From Wukongibacter sp050859025 (lineage in GTDB: Bacteria > Bacillota > Clostridia > Peptostreptococcales > Caminicellaceae): a stretch of 64,000 bases of DNA. The stretch's first letter is position 1, and each line of letters starts with the position of its first letter. The stretch is taken from positions 1,612,001 through 1,676,000 of the forward strand of contig NZ_CP138200.1 of NCBI RefSeq assembly GCF_050859025.1, in the 5' to 3' direction. Positions 25,891 to 35,231 of the stretch are shown here, piece after piece. The notes under the pieces are model-generated. The model was not told the origin of the DNA. It made no database searches and saw only the letters and a list, made by a program, of their open reading frames with translations. The position numbers and the translations under genes are program-made.

Positions 25891-26599
25891 AGGAAAAATA
25901 TATGATAAAAAGATAAAACAGATAATTGAAGCTGAAAGGGTTCTCAGCATCTTACTAATAGGTGCAGGAGCCAATACAGAAAAGAATAATTTTAATTTTT
26001 TAAGGGATATAGATCTCTTTGTTATTACCGATGAAAATTATGGATTTCAAAGAGCTGTTACTGAGACTGAGGGTGTGCTATTTGATATATCATATATGTC
26101 TATTAAAGCCTTTGAAAAAGGGATGGATGAAAAACTTTCCTTTTTAATTAATGCACTACAGAATTGCAGGATTGTATATAATATTAATGAAGGCTTAGAA
26201 GAATATTTAAATAATATAAAAGACTTATATAGTATAGGTCCACAGAAGCTTAGTAACGAGGAAGTAGATTATATAAGATATAAGCTTTATCAAGATTATG
26301 AAGATATATTATCTAGAAAAGGAGATATATTAAATGTAAGGTTCTTATTAACCAATCTCTTTTATAATATTCTTATCTCTTATTTTAAGCTTAATGGGTA
26401 TTGGATACCTAAGGACAAAAAAATATTAAGCAATATACAAAAAAATGACAATGCATTATATGGCTTGTGTAAAAGCTTTATTCAAGAAGAGGATTCCAAT
26501 TCAAAGCTTAAAAGTCTTGATAAAATATTAAACTATGTACTAAAGCCCTACGGTGGAATAATAAGGTTTTGGAAGAGAAAGAAATTTCCATTAGTATAG
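25883..26599 (+). CDS. Nucleotidyltransferase-like protein in the folate cluster
   Basis: A 238-residue protein with the look of a polymerase-beta-type nucleotidyltransferase: LLIGAGANTE in place of the usual GS motif, then FLRDIDLFVIT with the paired acidic residues, then a helical C-terminal half (residues 125-238). The gene overlaps pabC by 8 bases and lies 83 bases before folE, so it is cotranscribed with folate synthesis genes. The usual folate pathway has no such enzyme. A third catalytic carboxylate may be in GVLFDISYMS. Function unknown. Confidence 0.6.
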   Translation: MDKGKIYDKKIKQIIEAERVLSILLIGAGANTEKNNFNFLRDIDLFVITDENYGFQRAVTETEGVLFDISYMSIKAFEKGMDEKLSFLINALQNCRIVYNINEGLEEYLNNIKDLYSIGPQKLSNEEVDYIRYKLYQDYEDILSRKGDILNVRFLLTNLFYNILISYFKLNGYWIPKDKKILSNIQKNDNALYGLCKSFIQEEDSNSKLKSLDKILNYVLKPYGGIIRFWKRKKFPLV

Positions 26600-26681
26600 A
26601 GCATATGACGAAGTGGAGTCTGATTAAAACAAGATATGCCACACCAGCTAATTTAAATAAAATGTAGAAAGAGGGAAAAAA

Positions 26682-27248
26682 ATGGACAAGCAAAAAATTG
26701 AAAAAGCAGTTAGAGAGATCCTAGAAGCTATTGGTGAAGATCCAGAAAGAGAAGGATTAAAAGATACTCCAAGAAGAATTGCAAAAATGTATGAAGAAAT
26801 ATTTTCAGGATTGACTGAAGATCCAGGAAAGCATCTTGAAATATATTTTCAAGATGAAAAGCACGAAGAACTGGTTTTAGTTAAGGATATACCATTCTAT
26901 TCAATGTGTGAGCATCACTTTGCTCCATTTTTCGGTAAGGCCCATGTTGGATACCTACCAAAGAATGGAAAGCTAACTGGACTTAGTAAGCTTGCTAGAG
27001 TAGTGGATACCGTTGCGAAAAGACCTCAGCTTCAAGAAAGACTTACAGCAACGATTGCTGAAACCCTAATGGATAAACTTGAACCCCACGGAGTAATTGT
27101 AGTTGTAGAGGCAGAGCACATGTGTATGACTATGAGAGGTATCAAAAAATCTGGATCTAAAACAGTAACCTCTGCTGTAAGGGGATTATTCAATAAAGAT
27201 GCCAAAGCCCGTGCAGAAGCTATGTCACTTATTAACTTTGGTAGATAG
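26682..27248 (+). CDS. folE: GTP cyclohydrolase I
   Basis: A 188-residue FolE, first enzyme of pterin synthesis (GTP to 7,8-dihydroneopterin triphosphate). The zinc site and active site motifs SMCEHHFAPFFGKAHVGYLP and AEHMCMTMRGIKK are intact, with SKLARVVD and KRPQLQERLT. Length normal. The gene follows GAGGGAAAAA and precedes folP by 15 bases. Confidence 0.95.
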   Translation: MDKQKIEKAVREILEAIGEDPEREGLKDTPRRIAKMYEEIFSGLTEDPGKHLEIYFQDEKHEELVLVKDIPFYSMCEHHFAPFFGKAHVGYLPKNGKLTGLSKLARVVDTVAKRPQLQERLTATIAETLMDKLEPHGVIVVVEAEHMCMTMRGIKKSGSKTVTSAVRGLFNKDAKARAEAMSLINFGR

Positions 27249-27263
27249 CAAGGGGGAGGCCTA

Positions 27264-28115
27264 ATGAGAAATATAAGTTATAAATTTCATAGAAACGTCA
27301 AAATAAATGCTGGAAAATATGAGCTAAATCTGGGTACCCGTACTTATATAATGGGAATACTAAACGTTACGCCTGATTCATTTTCAGATGGGGGAGATTT
27401 TACCAGTGTCAATATAGCTGTAAATCATGCTAAGGATATGATCCTAGAAGGAGCAGATATAATAGATATTGGTGGTGAATCAACAAGACCTGGGTCTACT
27501 GAGGTAGGAGCCGAGGAGGAGCTTGAAAGAGTTTTGCCCGTTGTTGAAAGATTGGTTAAGGAAATAGATGTACCTATATCAGTAGATACCTATAAAGCGG
27601 CGGTGGCTGAGGCTGTACTTAAGGCTGGAGCCCATATTATAAATGATATATGGGGACTACAGAGAGATCCTGATATAGCGGCGGTAGTTGCTAGATATGA
27701 TGTACCAGTTATTATGATGCACAATCAAAATGGGACAGACTATGATAAAGATATTATGGAAGAAATAAGTGATTTTTTTAGAAAGTCTATAGAGATAGCT
27801 CTAAATGCAGGTATAAAGAAGGAAAACTTAATACTTGATCCAGGTATAGGATTTGGTAAGACTCCAGATCAAAATATTTTGGTTATGTCTAAATTAGGAG
27901 AATTAAATGACTTAGGATATCCTATATTACTTGGTACTTCTAGAAAATCGATGCTTGGTAAGATTCTTGATTTACCACCTAAGGAAAGAGTAGAGGGAAC
28001 TGTTGCTACCACAGTAATGGGAATAATGCAAGGCATGGATATAGTAAGGGTACACGATATTAAGGAAAACCTAAGAGCAGCGAGGGTAACAGATGCTATT
28101 GTGAGGTGCTTATAA
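27264..28115 (+). CDS. folP: Dihydropteroate synthase
   Basis: A 283-residue TIM-barrel enzyme joining p-aminobenzoate and dihydropterin pyrophosphate. Motifs: MGILNVTPDSFSDGG (about residues 30-44), DIGGESTRPGS, SVDTYKA, HIINDIWG, LDPGIGFGKT and LGTSRKSMLG. Start ATG behind GGGGGAGG. The next gene begins 1 base after the stop. Confidence 0.95.
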   Translation: MRNISYKFHRNVKINAGKYELNLGTRTYIMGILNVTPDSFSDGGDFTSVNIAVNHAKDMILEGADIIDIGGESTRPGSTEVGAEEELERVLPVVERLVKEIDVPISVDTYKAAVAEAVLKAGAHIINDIWGLQRDPDIAAVVARYDVPVIMMHNQNGTDYDKDIMEEISDFFRKSIEIALNAGIKKENLILDPGIGFGKTPDQNILVMSKLGELNDLGYPILLGTSRKSMLGKILDLPPKERVEGTVATTVMGIMQGMDIVRVHDIKENLRAARVTDAIVRCL

Positions 28116-28116
28116 A

Positions 28117-28482
28117 ATGGATAAAATAATAATGAAAAATCTAGCCTTTTTTGGATATCATGGTGTTCTGAAGGAAGAAAATGTTTTAGGTCAAAAATTT
28201 TTCGTTGATATAGAGTTGTATGCAGATTTAAAAAAAGCCGGTATAAGTGATGACGTTAAAGATACCATACACTATGGTGAGGTATATGAAAAGGTAAAAA
28301 ATATAGTAGAAGAGAAAAGATTTGGTCTTTTAGAAGCCCTAGCTGAGAATATTTCAATGACAATACTTGACAGCTTTTCTATGGTAGAGGAGATATCTAT
28401 AAAAATTAGAAAGCCTGAAGCACCTGTTAATGGTATTTACGACTATTTTGGTGTAGAAATAAGGAGAAGAAGAAATGTCTAA
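28117..28482 (+). CDS. folB: Dihydroneopterin aldolase
   Basis: A 121-residue T-fold enzyme converting dihydroneopterin to 6-hydroxymethyl-dihydropterin. FFGYHGVLKEENVLGQKF, the DTIHYGEVYE segment and KPEAPVNGIYDY match the family. It overlaps folK by 8 bases, so the two are translationally coupled. Confidence 0.93.
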   Translation: MDKIIMKNLAFFGYHGVLKEENVLGQKFFVDIELYADLKKAGISDDVKDTIHYGEVYEKVKNIVEEKRFGLLEALAENISMTILDSFSMVEEISIKIRKPEAPVNGIYDYFGVEIRRRRNV

Positions 28483-28960
28483 AGCATATTTAGGTCTTGG
28501 AAGCAATATTGGTGATACCAAGGAAAATATTGATAATGCTATAGATATGTTGAGAAACCATGAAAAAGTAGAAGTCACTAAAATTTCTTCATATTATGAA
28601 ACTGAGCCTGTAGGATATGAGGACCAAGATTGGTTTTTAAATGTAGTTTTAGAAATAGATACTAACTTAAAGCCCTATGAACTTTTAGAATTATGCAATC
28701 TCATTGAGGAAAAACTAAAAAGAAAAAGGATAATTAGATGGGGTCCAAGAACAATTGATGTTGATATATTACTATATGAAGGTTTTGAATCGAATGATGA
28801 GAAACTTACTCTGCCCCATCCACGTATGACTGAAAGAGCATTTGTTATAATCCCATTAAATGAGATTACATCAGAAATTAAAATTAATGATAGAAGTATT
28901 AGTGAAATATTAAAAAGTCTAGATGGCGAAGAAATAAGGAAGATAGATTATGAAGGATAA
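28475..28960 (+). CDS. folK: 6-hydroxymethyl-7,8-dihydropterin pyrophosphokinase
   Basis: A 161-residue HPPK. LGLGSNIGDTKENI, the EPVGYEDQDWFLN segment, RWGPRTIDVDILLY with the Mg-binding Asp pair, and LPHPRMTERAFV are all present. It provides the pyrophosphorylated pterin to FolP. It overlaps the next gene by 11 bases. Confidence 0.95.
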   Translation: MSKAYLGLGSNIGDTKENIDNAIDMLRNHEKVEVTKISSYYETEPVGYEDQDWFLNVVLEIDTNLKPYELLELCNLIEEKLKRKRIIRWGPRTIDVDILLYEGFESNDEKLTLPHPRMTERAFVIIPLNEITSEIKINDRSISEILKSLDGEEIRKIDYEG

Positions 28961-29741
28961 AAAGATTTTAACTGGAGAGCAAGTAATTGTAAAGGTAGGA
29001 AAACTAAATATTGGAGGAGACAATTCACCTATATTCATAGCTGGACCATGTGCTGTAGAATCAAGAGAGCAGGTTATGGAAACGGCTCTAGCCCTAAAGG
29101 AAGTAGGGATAGATGTCCTTAGAGGAGGAGTGTTTAAGCCAAGAACAAGTCCATATACCTTTCAAGGTCTTGGTCTGAAGGGACTTGAATATTTGAAGGA
29201 AGCTGGAGAAAAGATTGATACACCTATAATAACTGAACTTATGGATGAGAAGAATTTAGAGGCTACGGTAGAATATTCAGATATAATACAGATAGGTTCT
29301 AGAAACATGTACAACTATTCCTTGCTTAAAGAAATTGGAGGAATCAACAAACCTGTGCTTTTGAAAAGAGGAATGAGTGCATCTATAAAGGAATGGGTGA
29401 TGGCTGCTGAGTATATAGCTGCCTATGGAAATAAAAACATTATCCTTTGTGAAAGAGGGATACGGACATTTGAAGTATATACGAGAAATACTTTGGATTT
29501 AGCTGCTGTACCCATTATGAAATGTGAGACTGGTCTACCAGTTATAGTAGATCCAAGCCACGGAACGGGACGTAAAGAGCTTATTGCACCAATGGCAAAA
29601 GGTGCCCTAGCCTGTGGTGCAGATGGGCTAATGATTGAGGTTCATATAGACCCTCATAATGCACTTAGCGATGGACAACAATCCCTTACTCCAGAAGAAT
29701 TTCAAAAAATGGTATCGGATTTAAATAAGTGCCGATTCTAA
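28950..29741 (+). CDS. aroF: 3-deoxy-7-phosphoheptulonate synthase
   Basis: A 263-residue type I-beta DAHP synthase, first step of the shikimate pathway that yields chorismate for PabAB. Motifs: IAGPCAVESREQV, LRGGVFKPRTSPY, IQIGSRNMYNYSLL, LLKRGMSAS, LCERGIRT and VDPSHGTGRKE. It has no N-terminal regulatory extension. It is the last gene of the folate group, so it links precursor supply to folate synthesis. Confidence 0.93.
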   Translation: MKDKKILTGEQVIVKVGKLNIGGDNSPIFIAGPCAVESREQVMETALALKEVGIDVLRGGVFKPRTSPYTFQGLGLKGLEYLKEAGEKIDTPIITELMDEKNLEATVEYSDIIQIGSRNMYNYSLLKEIGGINKPVLLKRGMSASIKEWVMAAEYIAAYGNKNIILCERGIRTFEVYTRNTLDLAAVPIMKCETGLPVIVDPSHGTGRKELIAPMAKGALACGADGLMIEVHIDPHNALSDGQQSLTPEEFQKMVSDLNKCRF

Positions 29742-29785
29742 ATAGTAATTTTATGAAATTTATACAATTATCTGTTAATATTTTA

Positions 29786-29956
29786 AAGGAGCTGTCTCAT
29801 AGAGGTTTCTTATGAGTTCAGTCCTGGGGTGTTTCAGAATGAGTGAAATTCAAGGTTTTGAAATTTAGACGGTTTGGCTAGTACTAATGTACGTGCCAAG
29901 TCGGTGAACATTTCAAATAACGTAGAAATTCGCCATTATGAGACACCTCTTTTTTT
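29786..29956. repeat. Long hairpin, palindrome family P3, with terminator-like T-run
   Basis: Outer arms GGTGTTTCAGAATGAGTGAA and TTCGCCATTATGAGACACC enclose a second stem TTTGGCTAGTAC / GTACGTGCCAA; CTCTTTTTTTG follows. The left leader AAAGGAGCTGTCTCATA recurs reversed at 44964-44985. It probably ends transcription of the folate group. The remainder of the gap 29742-30279 holds the P4 fragment at 30194-30215 and an AT-rich promoter region. Confidence 0.55.
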
Positions 29957-30279
29957 GTTGCTAGAGCATTAAAAATATTTTACTTTCAAAAGAATTGCCT
30001 AAGATATTAAATATTCGACATATAGTATTCTAGGTTAAGACTTCGTTAATCTTTTGTTGTATTGTGTATTTCTTTGATGGATGATAAAATCTTATAAAGA
30101 GGAAAGAGAATTAGGAATTGAATAATTTGTAATAAAATAAGTATCAAAATATTGAAAAAGAATTATAGACAAACAATATTAGCATTTGAAATATATTAAA
30201 CCTTGAAGTTGCTTATTTCTATGTGATTATTAGAAATGCGTAATTATAGTCGATTCAAATACTAAAGGGGGAGGTTGCT

Positions 30280-33200
30280 ATGTCGGTTTTTAAGAAATTT
30301 AAATTGGGTACGAAAATTGCTGTTGGCTTTGGATCCTTAGTAGTAATATTATTCTTAAATATTATGTTTGGATATTTAGGACTGAGCAATATAAGTAAAG
30401 ATTTTTCACATTATAGAAAAATAGCAAAGAATGATGTACTAGCTGGAAAAATCCAAGCCAATTTATTCAATAGTCAAATTCATTTCAAAAATTTTATAGT
30501 TTCAGGAGACAGTTCTGAGCAAAAACAGTTTGAAGAAGAATTTAAAAAGATGGAAGATTTAATCAATCAAGCTAAAAATAATATGGTGGATGTTGAAAGG
30601 CAGAACAAAATAAATCAGATTCTAGATTATGCAGTGGAATATCAAAAAGGATTTAGTGAAATTAAGGATTATCAGGATAAAAGAAATGCATTGGTGTTAG
30701 ATATTCTAACAAACAAAGGAACTGAAATAGAAGAAAATTTAGCTGAACTAATAGAATTAGCGTATGGAGAAAGGAATGAATCACTTCTATATAATATCGG
30801 AAAAATTCAGAGACATTTTTTATTGGCAAGACTACATGTTGGAAAATATCTAGAGGATAATAAAGACGATTTTACTAGTAGGGTTACTGAAGAAGGTTTT
30901 GAGATGGATATAGTGTTGAAAAACCTTAATAATGAGCGGACTAATGCAGAGGAAAGAAAGCTTATAGATTTAATAGAAAATGATAAGAAGACATATATTA
31001 ATGGCTTTGAAGAGCTTGTTTCGATAATTAAGAGCAGAAATGAAATAATCAGCAGTTTAAATGATATTGGATTAAGGATATCTAGTACTGCTGAAGAAAT
31101 AAAGTTATCAATTGTTGAAGAGCAAAATACCTTTGAACCAAAGGTTAGAAGAAACAATGATAGATCGCTGTATAAAATGGGAATGTTATCAATTGTAGCA
31201 ATAATATTATCAGTTTTAATATCGATTGGAGTTATTAAAACAGTTATTGTACCTGTAAGAACGGTTACAGATACCTTTAAGGGCATATCCGAAGGAGAAG
31301 CAGATTTAAAGATAAGACTAAAAGGTGATTCAGCGGATGAAATAGGAGAAATGGCCAATTATTTTAATAGATTTATGGAAAAGCTTCAGGATATCATGGA
31401 TGAAAGTGAAAAGCAAAATTGGCTAAAGACTGGACAATCAGAGCTAAATGAAAGGATAAGCGGAGAACAGAATATTAAAAGATTAGCCTACAATATCATT
31501 ACATATGTTAGTAAATATTTAGGGGCTCAGGTAGGTGCATTCTATTTAAAAACAGATGAGGATACATACAAGATGCTTAGCAGTTATGCGTATAAAAAGC
31601 GCAAAAACCTTTCTAATGAGATTAAAACTGGAGAGGGCCTTGTGGGCCAATGTGCGTTAGAAAAACAAACCATTACTATATCTAACATTCCGAAGGATTA
31701 TATTACGATTAATTCTGGTTTAGGTGAGGCTGTTCCAAATAATATCCTAGTAACCCCTTGTACATATCATGAAGATGTAAAATGTATTATAGAATTAGGA
31801 TCATTTAATGAATTTTCAGATACTCAGATAGAATTTATAGAGATAATAAGCCATATTATTGCTGTTAGTATAAATTCAGTAGAGTCACGTACTCAAATGA
31901 AAGAGCTTCTTGACAAAAGCTTAAAGCAGACTGAGGAGTTACAATTGCAGCAGGAAGAGCTTAAACAGGCAAATGAAGAGCTTGAGCAACAGACAATTGC
32001 ATTAAAGGAATCAGAGACACGTCTTCAAGAACAACAGGAAGAACTACGTGTTATTAATGAAGAACTTGAAGAGCAAACAGAGGATTTGAAAAATCAAAGA
32101 GATGAGATTAATAAAAAGAATGAGGCACTACAGATGGTTCAGGAAGAGATTAAAGAAAAAGCTGTTGATTTAGAGCTTGCGAACAAATATAAGTCAGAGT
32201 TTCTAGCTAACATGTCCCACGAACTAAGAACCCCACTAAATAGTATACTCATCTTGTCAAAGCTGCTCTCTGATAAACAAGAAAATACTACTATTACTAC
32301 AAAGGACCTAGAGTTTGCAGAAACAATATATTCTTCTGGTTTTGACCTTTTAAATCTTATAAATGATATTCTTGACCTTTCAAAGGTTGAGGCAGGCAAA
32401 ATGGAGGTTAATCCAGAAAATATGAATCTAAGAGAATTGATATATGATATAGAACGTTCATTTAAAGAGGTCGCTAGCCAAAAAGCTCTTAAGCTCAATG
32501 TAGATATTTCTGCGGATGCACCAGATAGTATTTATACAGACCCCCAAAGAGTTAAACAAATAGTAAATAATTTAATTTCAAATGCTTTCAAATTCACGGA
32601 AAGGGGCGGTGTAACTGTAAATATCACAAGACCTAAGGAGAATGAGATTAAAGGTGAAATTGATTATAGAAGGGCAATTAAGATTGCTGTTACGGATACA
32701 GGAATAGGGATTCCAAAGGATAAGCAAAGGTTGATATTTGAAGCATTTAAACAGTCAGATGGTACAATAAGTCGAAAGTATGGTGGAACAGGACTTGGAC
32801 TTTCCATTTCTAAAGAGTTTACTAAGCTTCTTGGTGGAGAAATTACTTTGGATAGTAGTGAAGGGAGAGGAACAACCTTTTCACTAATCTTGCCTGAGAG
32901 ACTACCTCTAGGGTTAGAGGTTAATAGTAAGGCAGATTATGAAAAAAGAATTAATCAAGACGTCAATTCCTTGACTATTACAGAAGTCGCCGCTACTAAA
33001 AGTAAAGAAATTGAAAATATAAATGAGGAAACAGAAGAAACTAAAAATCTACATAGTCTAAATGAAAGGTGTATTTTGATTATAGAAGATGATCCTCAGT
33101 TTTCAAGAATATTAGGACAATTAGCAAGTGAAAAAGGATTTAAATGTCTAGAGACTGGAAGAGGAGAGCAAGGGGTTAAGTTAGCTATAGAGAATAGACC

Positions 33201-34236
33201 TATAGCAATAATTCTTGATATCGGGCTTCCTGATATTGATGGTTGGGAGGTAGTGAAGAGATTAAAGAGCAATTCTATAACCAAGAACATTCCTGTACAC
33301 GTTATAAGTGGATACGAAAATAGTAATGGTGATGAAATAAAAAAAGGAATAGTAGGCTATCTTAAAAAACCAATAAGTCTAGAAGAAGTTAATGAAATAT
33401 TTGCAAATACTAACAAAGAAAATGGACAAGAATTTAAAAATATATTGATAGTTGAGGACAATAAGAATCAAAGGTTTAGTATATCAGAGCTCATGAATAG
33501 CCAAGGAGCTAGAACCACAGCTGTTGATTCAGGGAAGGAAGCATATAATATACTAAAAAGTCAATCCTTCGATTGTTTGATACTTGATCTTGGACTAGTA
33601 GATATGTCTGGATTTGAGTTGCTTGAAATGATGGATAAAGACAATCTTCTTGAGATACCAGTTATAATATATACTGGTAAAGAATTATCAATAGATGAAG
33701 AGGCTCAACTTAAGAAATATGCAAAGACCATCATTATAAAGGGACCTAGATCTATGGAAAGATTGACGTCGGAAGTATCATTATTTCTTCATAGTATTGC
33801 CTCAAAAATTACAGAAAAGAAGGATGAAATAGAAAATAAGGATTGTGAAAAACAACTTGATTTGAGAGATAAAAAAATCCTAATAGTGGATGATGATATG
33901 AGAAATGTTTTTGCTCTAACAAGCATTTTAGAAAAGAAAGACATAAAGGTGATTGTTGGTAAAAATGGGAAAGAGGGTATTGAAAAGCTAATAAAAAATC
34001 CTGATACAGATTTGATATTAATGGATATCATGATGCCTGAGATGGATGGATATACTGCTATGAGCGAAATACGAAATATGGAAGAATATGGTGAGATTCC
34101 GATTATAGCCCTTACTGCAAAGGCAATGAGGGAGGATAAAAATAAGTGTATTGAAGCCGGAGCCAATGACTATTTAGCCAAACCCGTTGATATAGATAAG
34201 CTAATTTCTCTTTTAAAGGTGTGGTTATATAAATGA
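30280..34236 (+). CDS. Hybrid sensor histidine kinase with three receiver domains
   Basis: A 1318-residue kinase. Order: membrane segment at about residues 13-32; helical sensor domain to about 295; second membrane segment at 302-322; HAMP to about 375; GAF domain about 400-540; long coiled coil about 545-635; HisKA with the phospho-His in NMSHELRTPLNSIL (about 647); HATPase_c (NNLISNAFKF, GTGLGLSIS); then three receivers at about 925-1045, 1055-1170 and 1200-1318. Each receiver keeps an Asp: IILDIGLPDIDG, LILDLGLVDMSG and LMDIMMPEMDG. It overlaps cheR by 4 bases. Such kinase-CheR sets act in stress or aggregation phosphorelays; the signal is unknown. Confidence 0.88.
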   Translation: MSVFKKFKLGTKIAVGFGSLVVILFLNIMFGYLGLSNISKDFSHYRKIAKNDVLAGKIQANLFNSQIHFKNFIVSGDSSEQKQFEEEFKKMEDLINQAKNNMVDVERQNKINQILDYAVEYQKGFSEIKDYQDKRNALVLDILTNKGTEIEENLAELIELAYGERNESLLYNIGKIQRHFLLARLHVGKYLEDNKDDFTSRVTEEGFEMDIVLKNLNNERTNAEERKLIDLIENDKKTYINGFEELVSIIKSRNEIISSLNDIGLRISSTAEEIKLSIVEEQNTFEPKVRRNNDRSLYKMGMLSIVAIILSVLISIGVIKTVIVPVRTVTDTFKGISEGEADLKIRLKGDSADEIGEMANYFNRFMEKLQDIMDESEKQNWLKTGQSELNERISGEQNIKRLAYNIITYVSKYLGAQVGAFYLKTDEDTYKMLSSYAYKKRKNLSNEIKTGEGLVGQCALEKQTITISNIPKDYITINSGLGEAVPNNILVTPCTYHEDVKCIIELGSFNEFSDTQIEFIEIISHIIAVSINSVESRTQMKELLDKSLKQTEELQLQQEELKQANEELEQQTIALKESETRLQEQQEELRVINEELEEQTEDLKNQRDEINKKNEALQMVQEEIKEKAVDLELANKYKSEFLANMSHELRTPLNSILILSKLLSDKQENTTITTKDLEFAETIYSSGFDLLNLINDILDLSKVEAGKMEVNPENMNLRELIYDIERSFKEVASQKALKLNVDISADAPDSIYTDPQRVKQIVNNLISNAFKFTERGGVTVNITRPKENEIKGEIDYRRAIKIAVTDTGIGIPKDKQRLIFEAFKQSDGTISRKYGGTGLGLSISKEFTKLLGGEITLDSSEGRGTTFSLILPERLPLGLEVNSKADYEKRINQDVNSLTITEVAATKSKEIENINEETEETKNLHSLNERCILIIEDDPQFSRILGQLASEKGFKCLETGRGEQGVKLAIENRPIAIILDIGLPDIDGWEVVKRLKSNSITKNIPVHVISGYENSNGDEIKKGIVGYLKKPISLEEVNEIFANTNKENGQEFKNILIVEDNKNQRFSISELMNSQGARTTAVDSGKEAYNILKSQSFDCLILDLGLVDMSGFELLEMMDKDNLLEIPVIIYTGKELSIDEEAQLKKYAKTIIIKGPRSMERLTSEVSLFLHSIASKITEKKDEIENKDCEKQLDLRDKKILIVDDDMRNVFALTSILEKKDIKVIVGKNGKEGIEKLIKNPDTDLILMDIMMPEMDGYTAMSEIRNMEEYGEIPIIALTAKAMREDKNKCIEAGANDYLAKPVDIDKLISLLKVWLYK

Positions 34237-35081
34237 TAGATAAAGAAAGCGTATTAGAGATTGCAAATGAAGACATAGAAATTAGTCTTTTGCTAGAAGC
34301 AATATATCAAAAATATGGCTACGATTTTAGAAATTATTCCAGAGAACATATAAAAAGACGTATTAAGCATAGATTAGTTTTATCTAATATTGATTCAATT
34401 TCACAAATGCAATATAGAGTTCTTTATGATAGTCATTTTTTTCGCACATTGCTGCGTGATTTTTCAATAAATGTGACGGAAATGTTTCGTGATCCATCAT
34501 TTTATAGGGCTATTAGAGAGGACGTAATACCTGTTTTAAAAACTTATCCCTTTATAAAAATATGGCATGCGGGATGTTCTACTGGTGAAGAAGTATATTC
34601 AATGGCTATTTTGTTAAAGGAAGAAGGCTTATATGATAAGGCACAGATATATGCTACGGATTTTAATAAGAATGTACTGAAAAAGGCAAAGGAGGGCATA
34701 TATTCAATTGATAACATAAGGAAATGTCAGAGCAATTATTTTGAAGCTGGAGGAGGATATTCCTTTTCAGATTACTATATTTCTAAGTATAATTCTGTAA
34801 TTTTTCATAAATATCTTAAAGAAAAAGTAATATTTGCAGATCATAATCTTGTAACCGATGGTGTATTTGGAGAAATGAATATGATAATATGCAGAAATGT
34901 TTTAATATATTTTAATAATGAGCTTCAAAATCATGTTATTAAGCTATTCTATGATAGTTTATGTTATGGAGGTTTTTTAGGTTTAGGATCAAAGGAAAGT
35001 ATTAGATTTACTAATTATTATGATAAATATGAACCATATGTAAGAGAGGAAAATATATTTAGAAAAAAATTTGGTGACTAA
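34233..35081 (+). CDS. CheR-type protein-glutamate methyltransferase
   Basis: A 282-residue CheR family methyltransferase: an N-terminal helical domain (RNYSREHIKRRIKHRL), then the SAM-binding domain with WHAGCSTGEEVYSMAILL, ATDFNKNVL and MIICRNVLIYF. It methylates glutamates in chemoreceptor-like helices; a likely target is the helical sensor or coiled coil of the kinase encoded next to it. No CheB methylesterase is found here. It begins inside the stop of the kinase gene. Confidence 0.88.
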   Translation: MIDKESVLEIANEDIEISLLLEAIYQKYGYDFRNYSREHIKRRIKHRLVLSNIDSISQMQYRVLYDSHFFRTLLRDFSINVTEMFRDPSFYRAIREDVIPVLKTYPFIKIWHAGCSTGEEVYSMAILLKEEGLYDKAQIYATDFNKNVLKKAKEGIYSIDNIRKCQSNYFEAGGGYSFSDYYISKYNSVIFHKYLKEKVIFADHNLVTDGVFGEMNMIICRNVLIYFNNELQNHVIKLFYDSLCYGGFLGLGSKESIRFTNYYDKYEPYVREENIFRKKFGD

Positions 35082-35085
35082 TAGT

Positions 35086-35198
35086 AAATACCGGTAGAGA
35101 GATTCCGGTAAAACTATTAATTTATACATATCCAAAACTCCTAGAAACACTGAGTATTTGTATATGCATAAATTAAGGTTTACTAGAAACTCTCTATA
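35086..35198. repeat. Imperfect palindrome, family P1
   Basis: The left arm TAGAGAGATTCCGGTAAAAC with ATTAATTTATACATATCC pairs with TATGCATAAATTAAGG and TTTACTAGAAACTCTCTA. It fills the gap between cheR and the diguanylate cyclase gene. Confidence 0.6.
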
Positions 35199-35231
35199 CA
35201 AAAGAGAAAGTGGCTTTAAGGGGGTTAGTAT

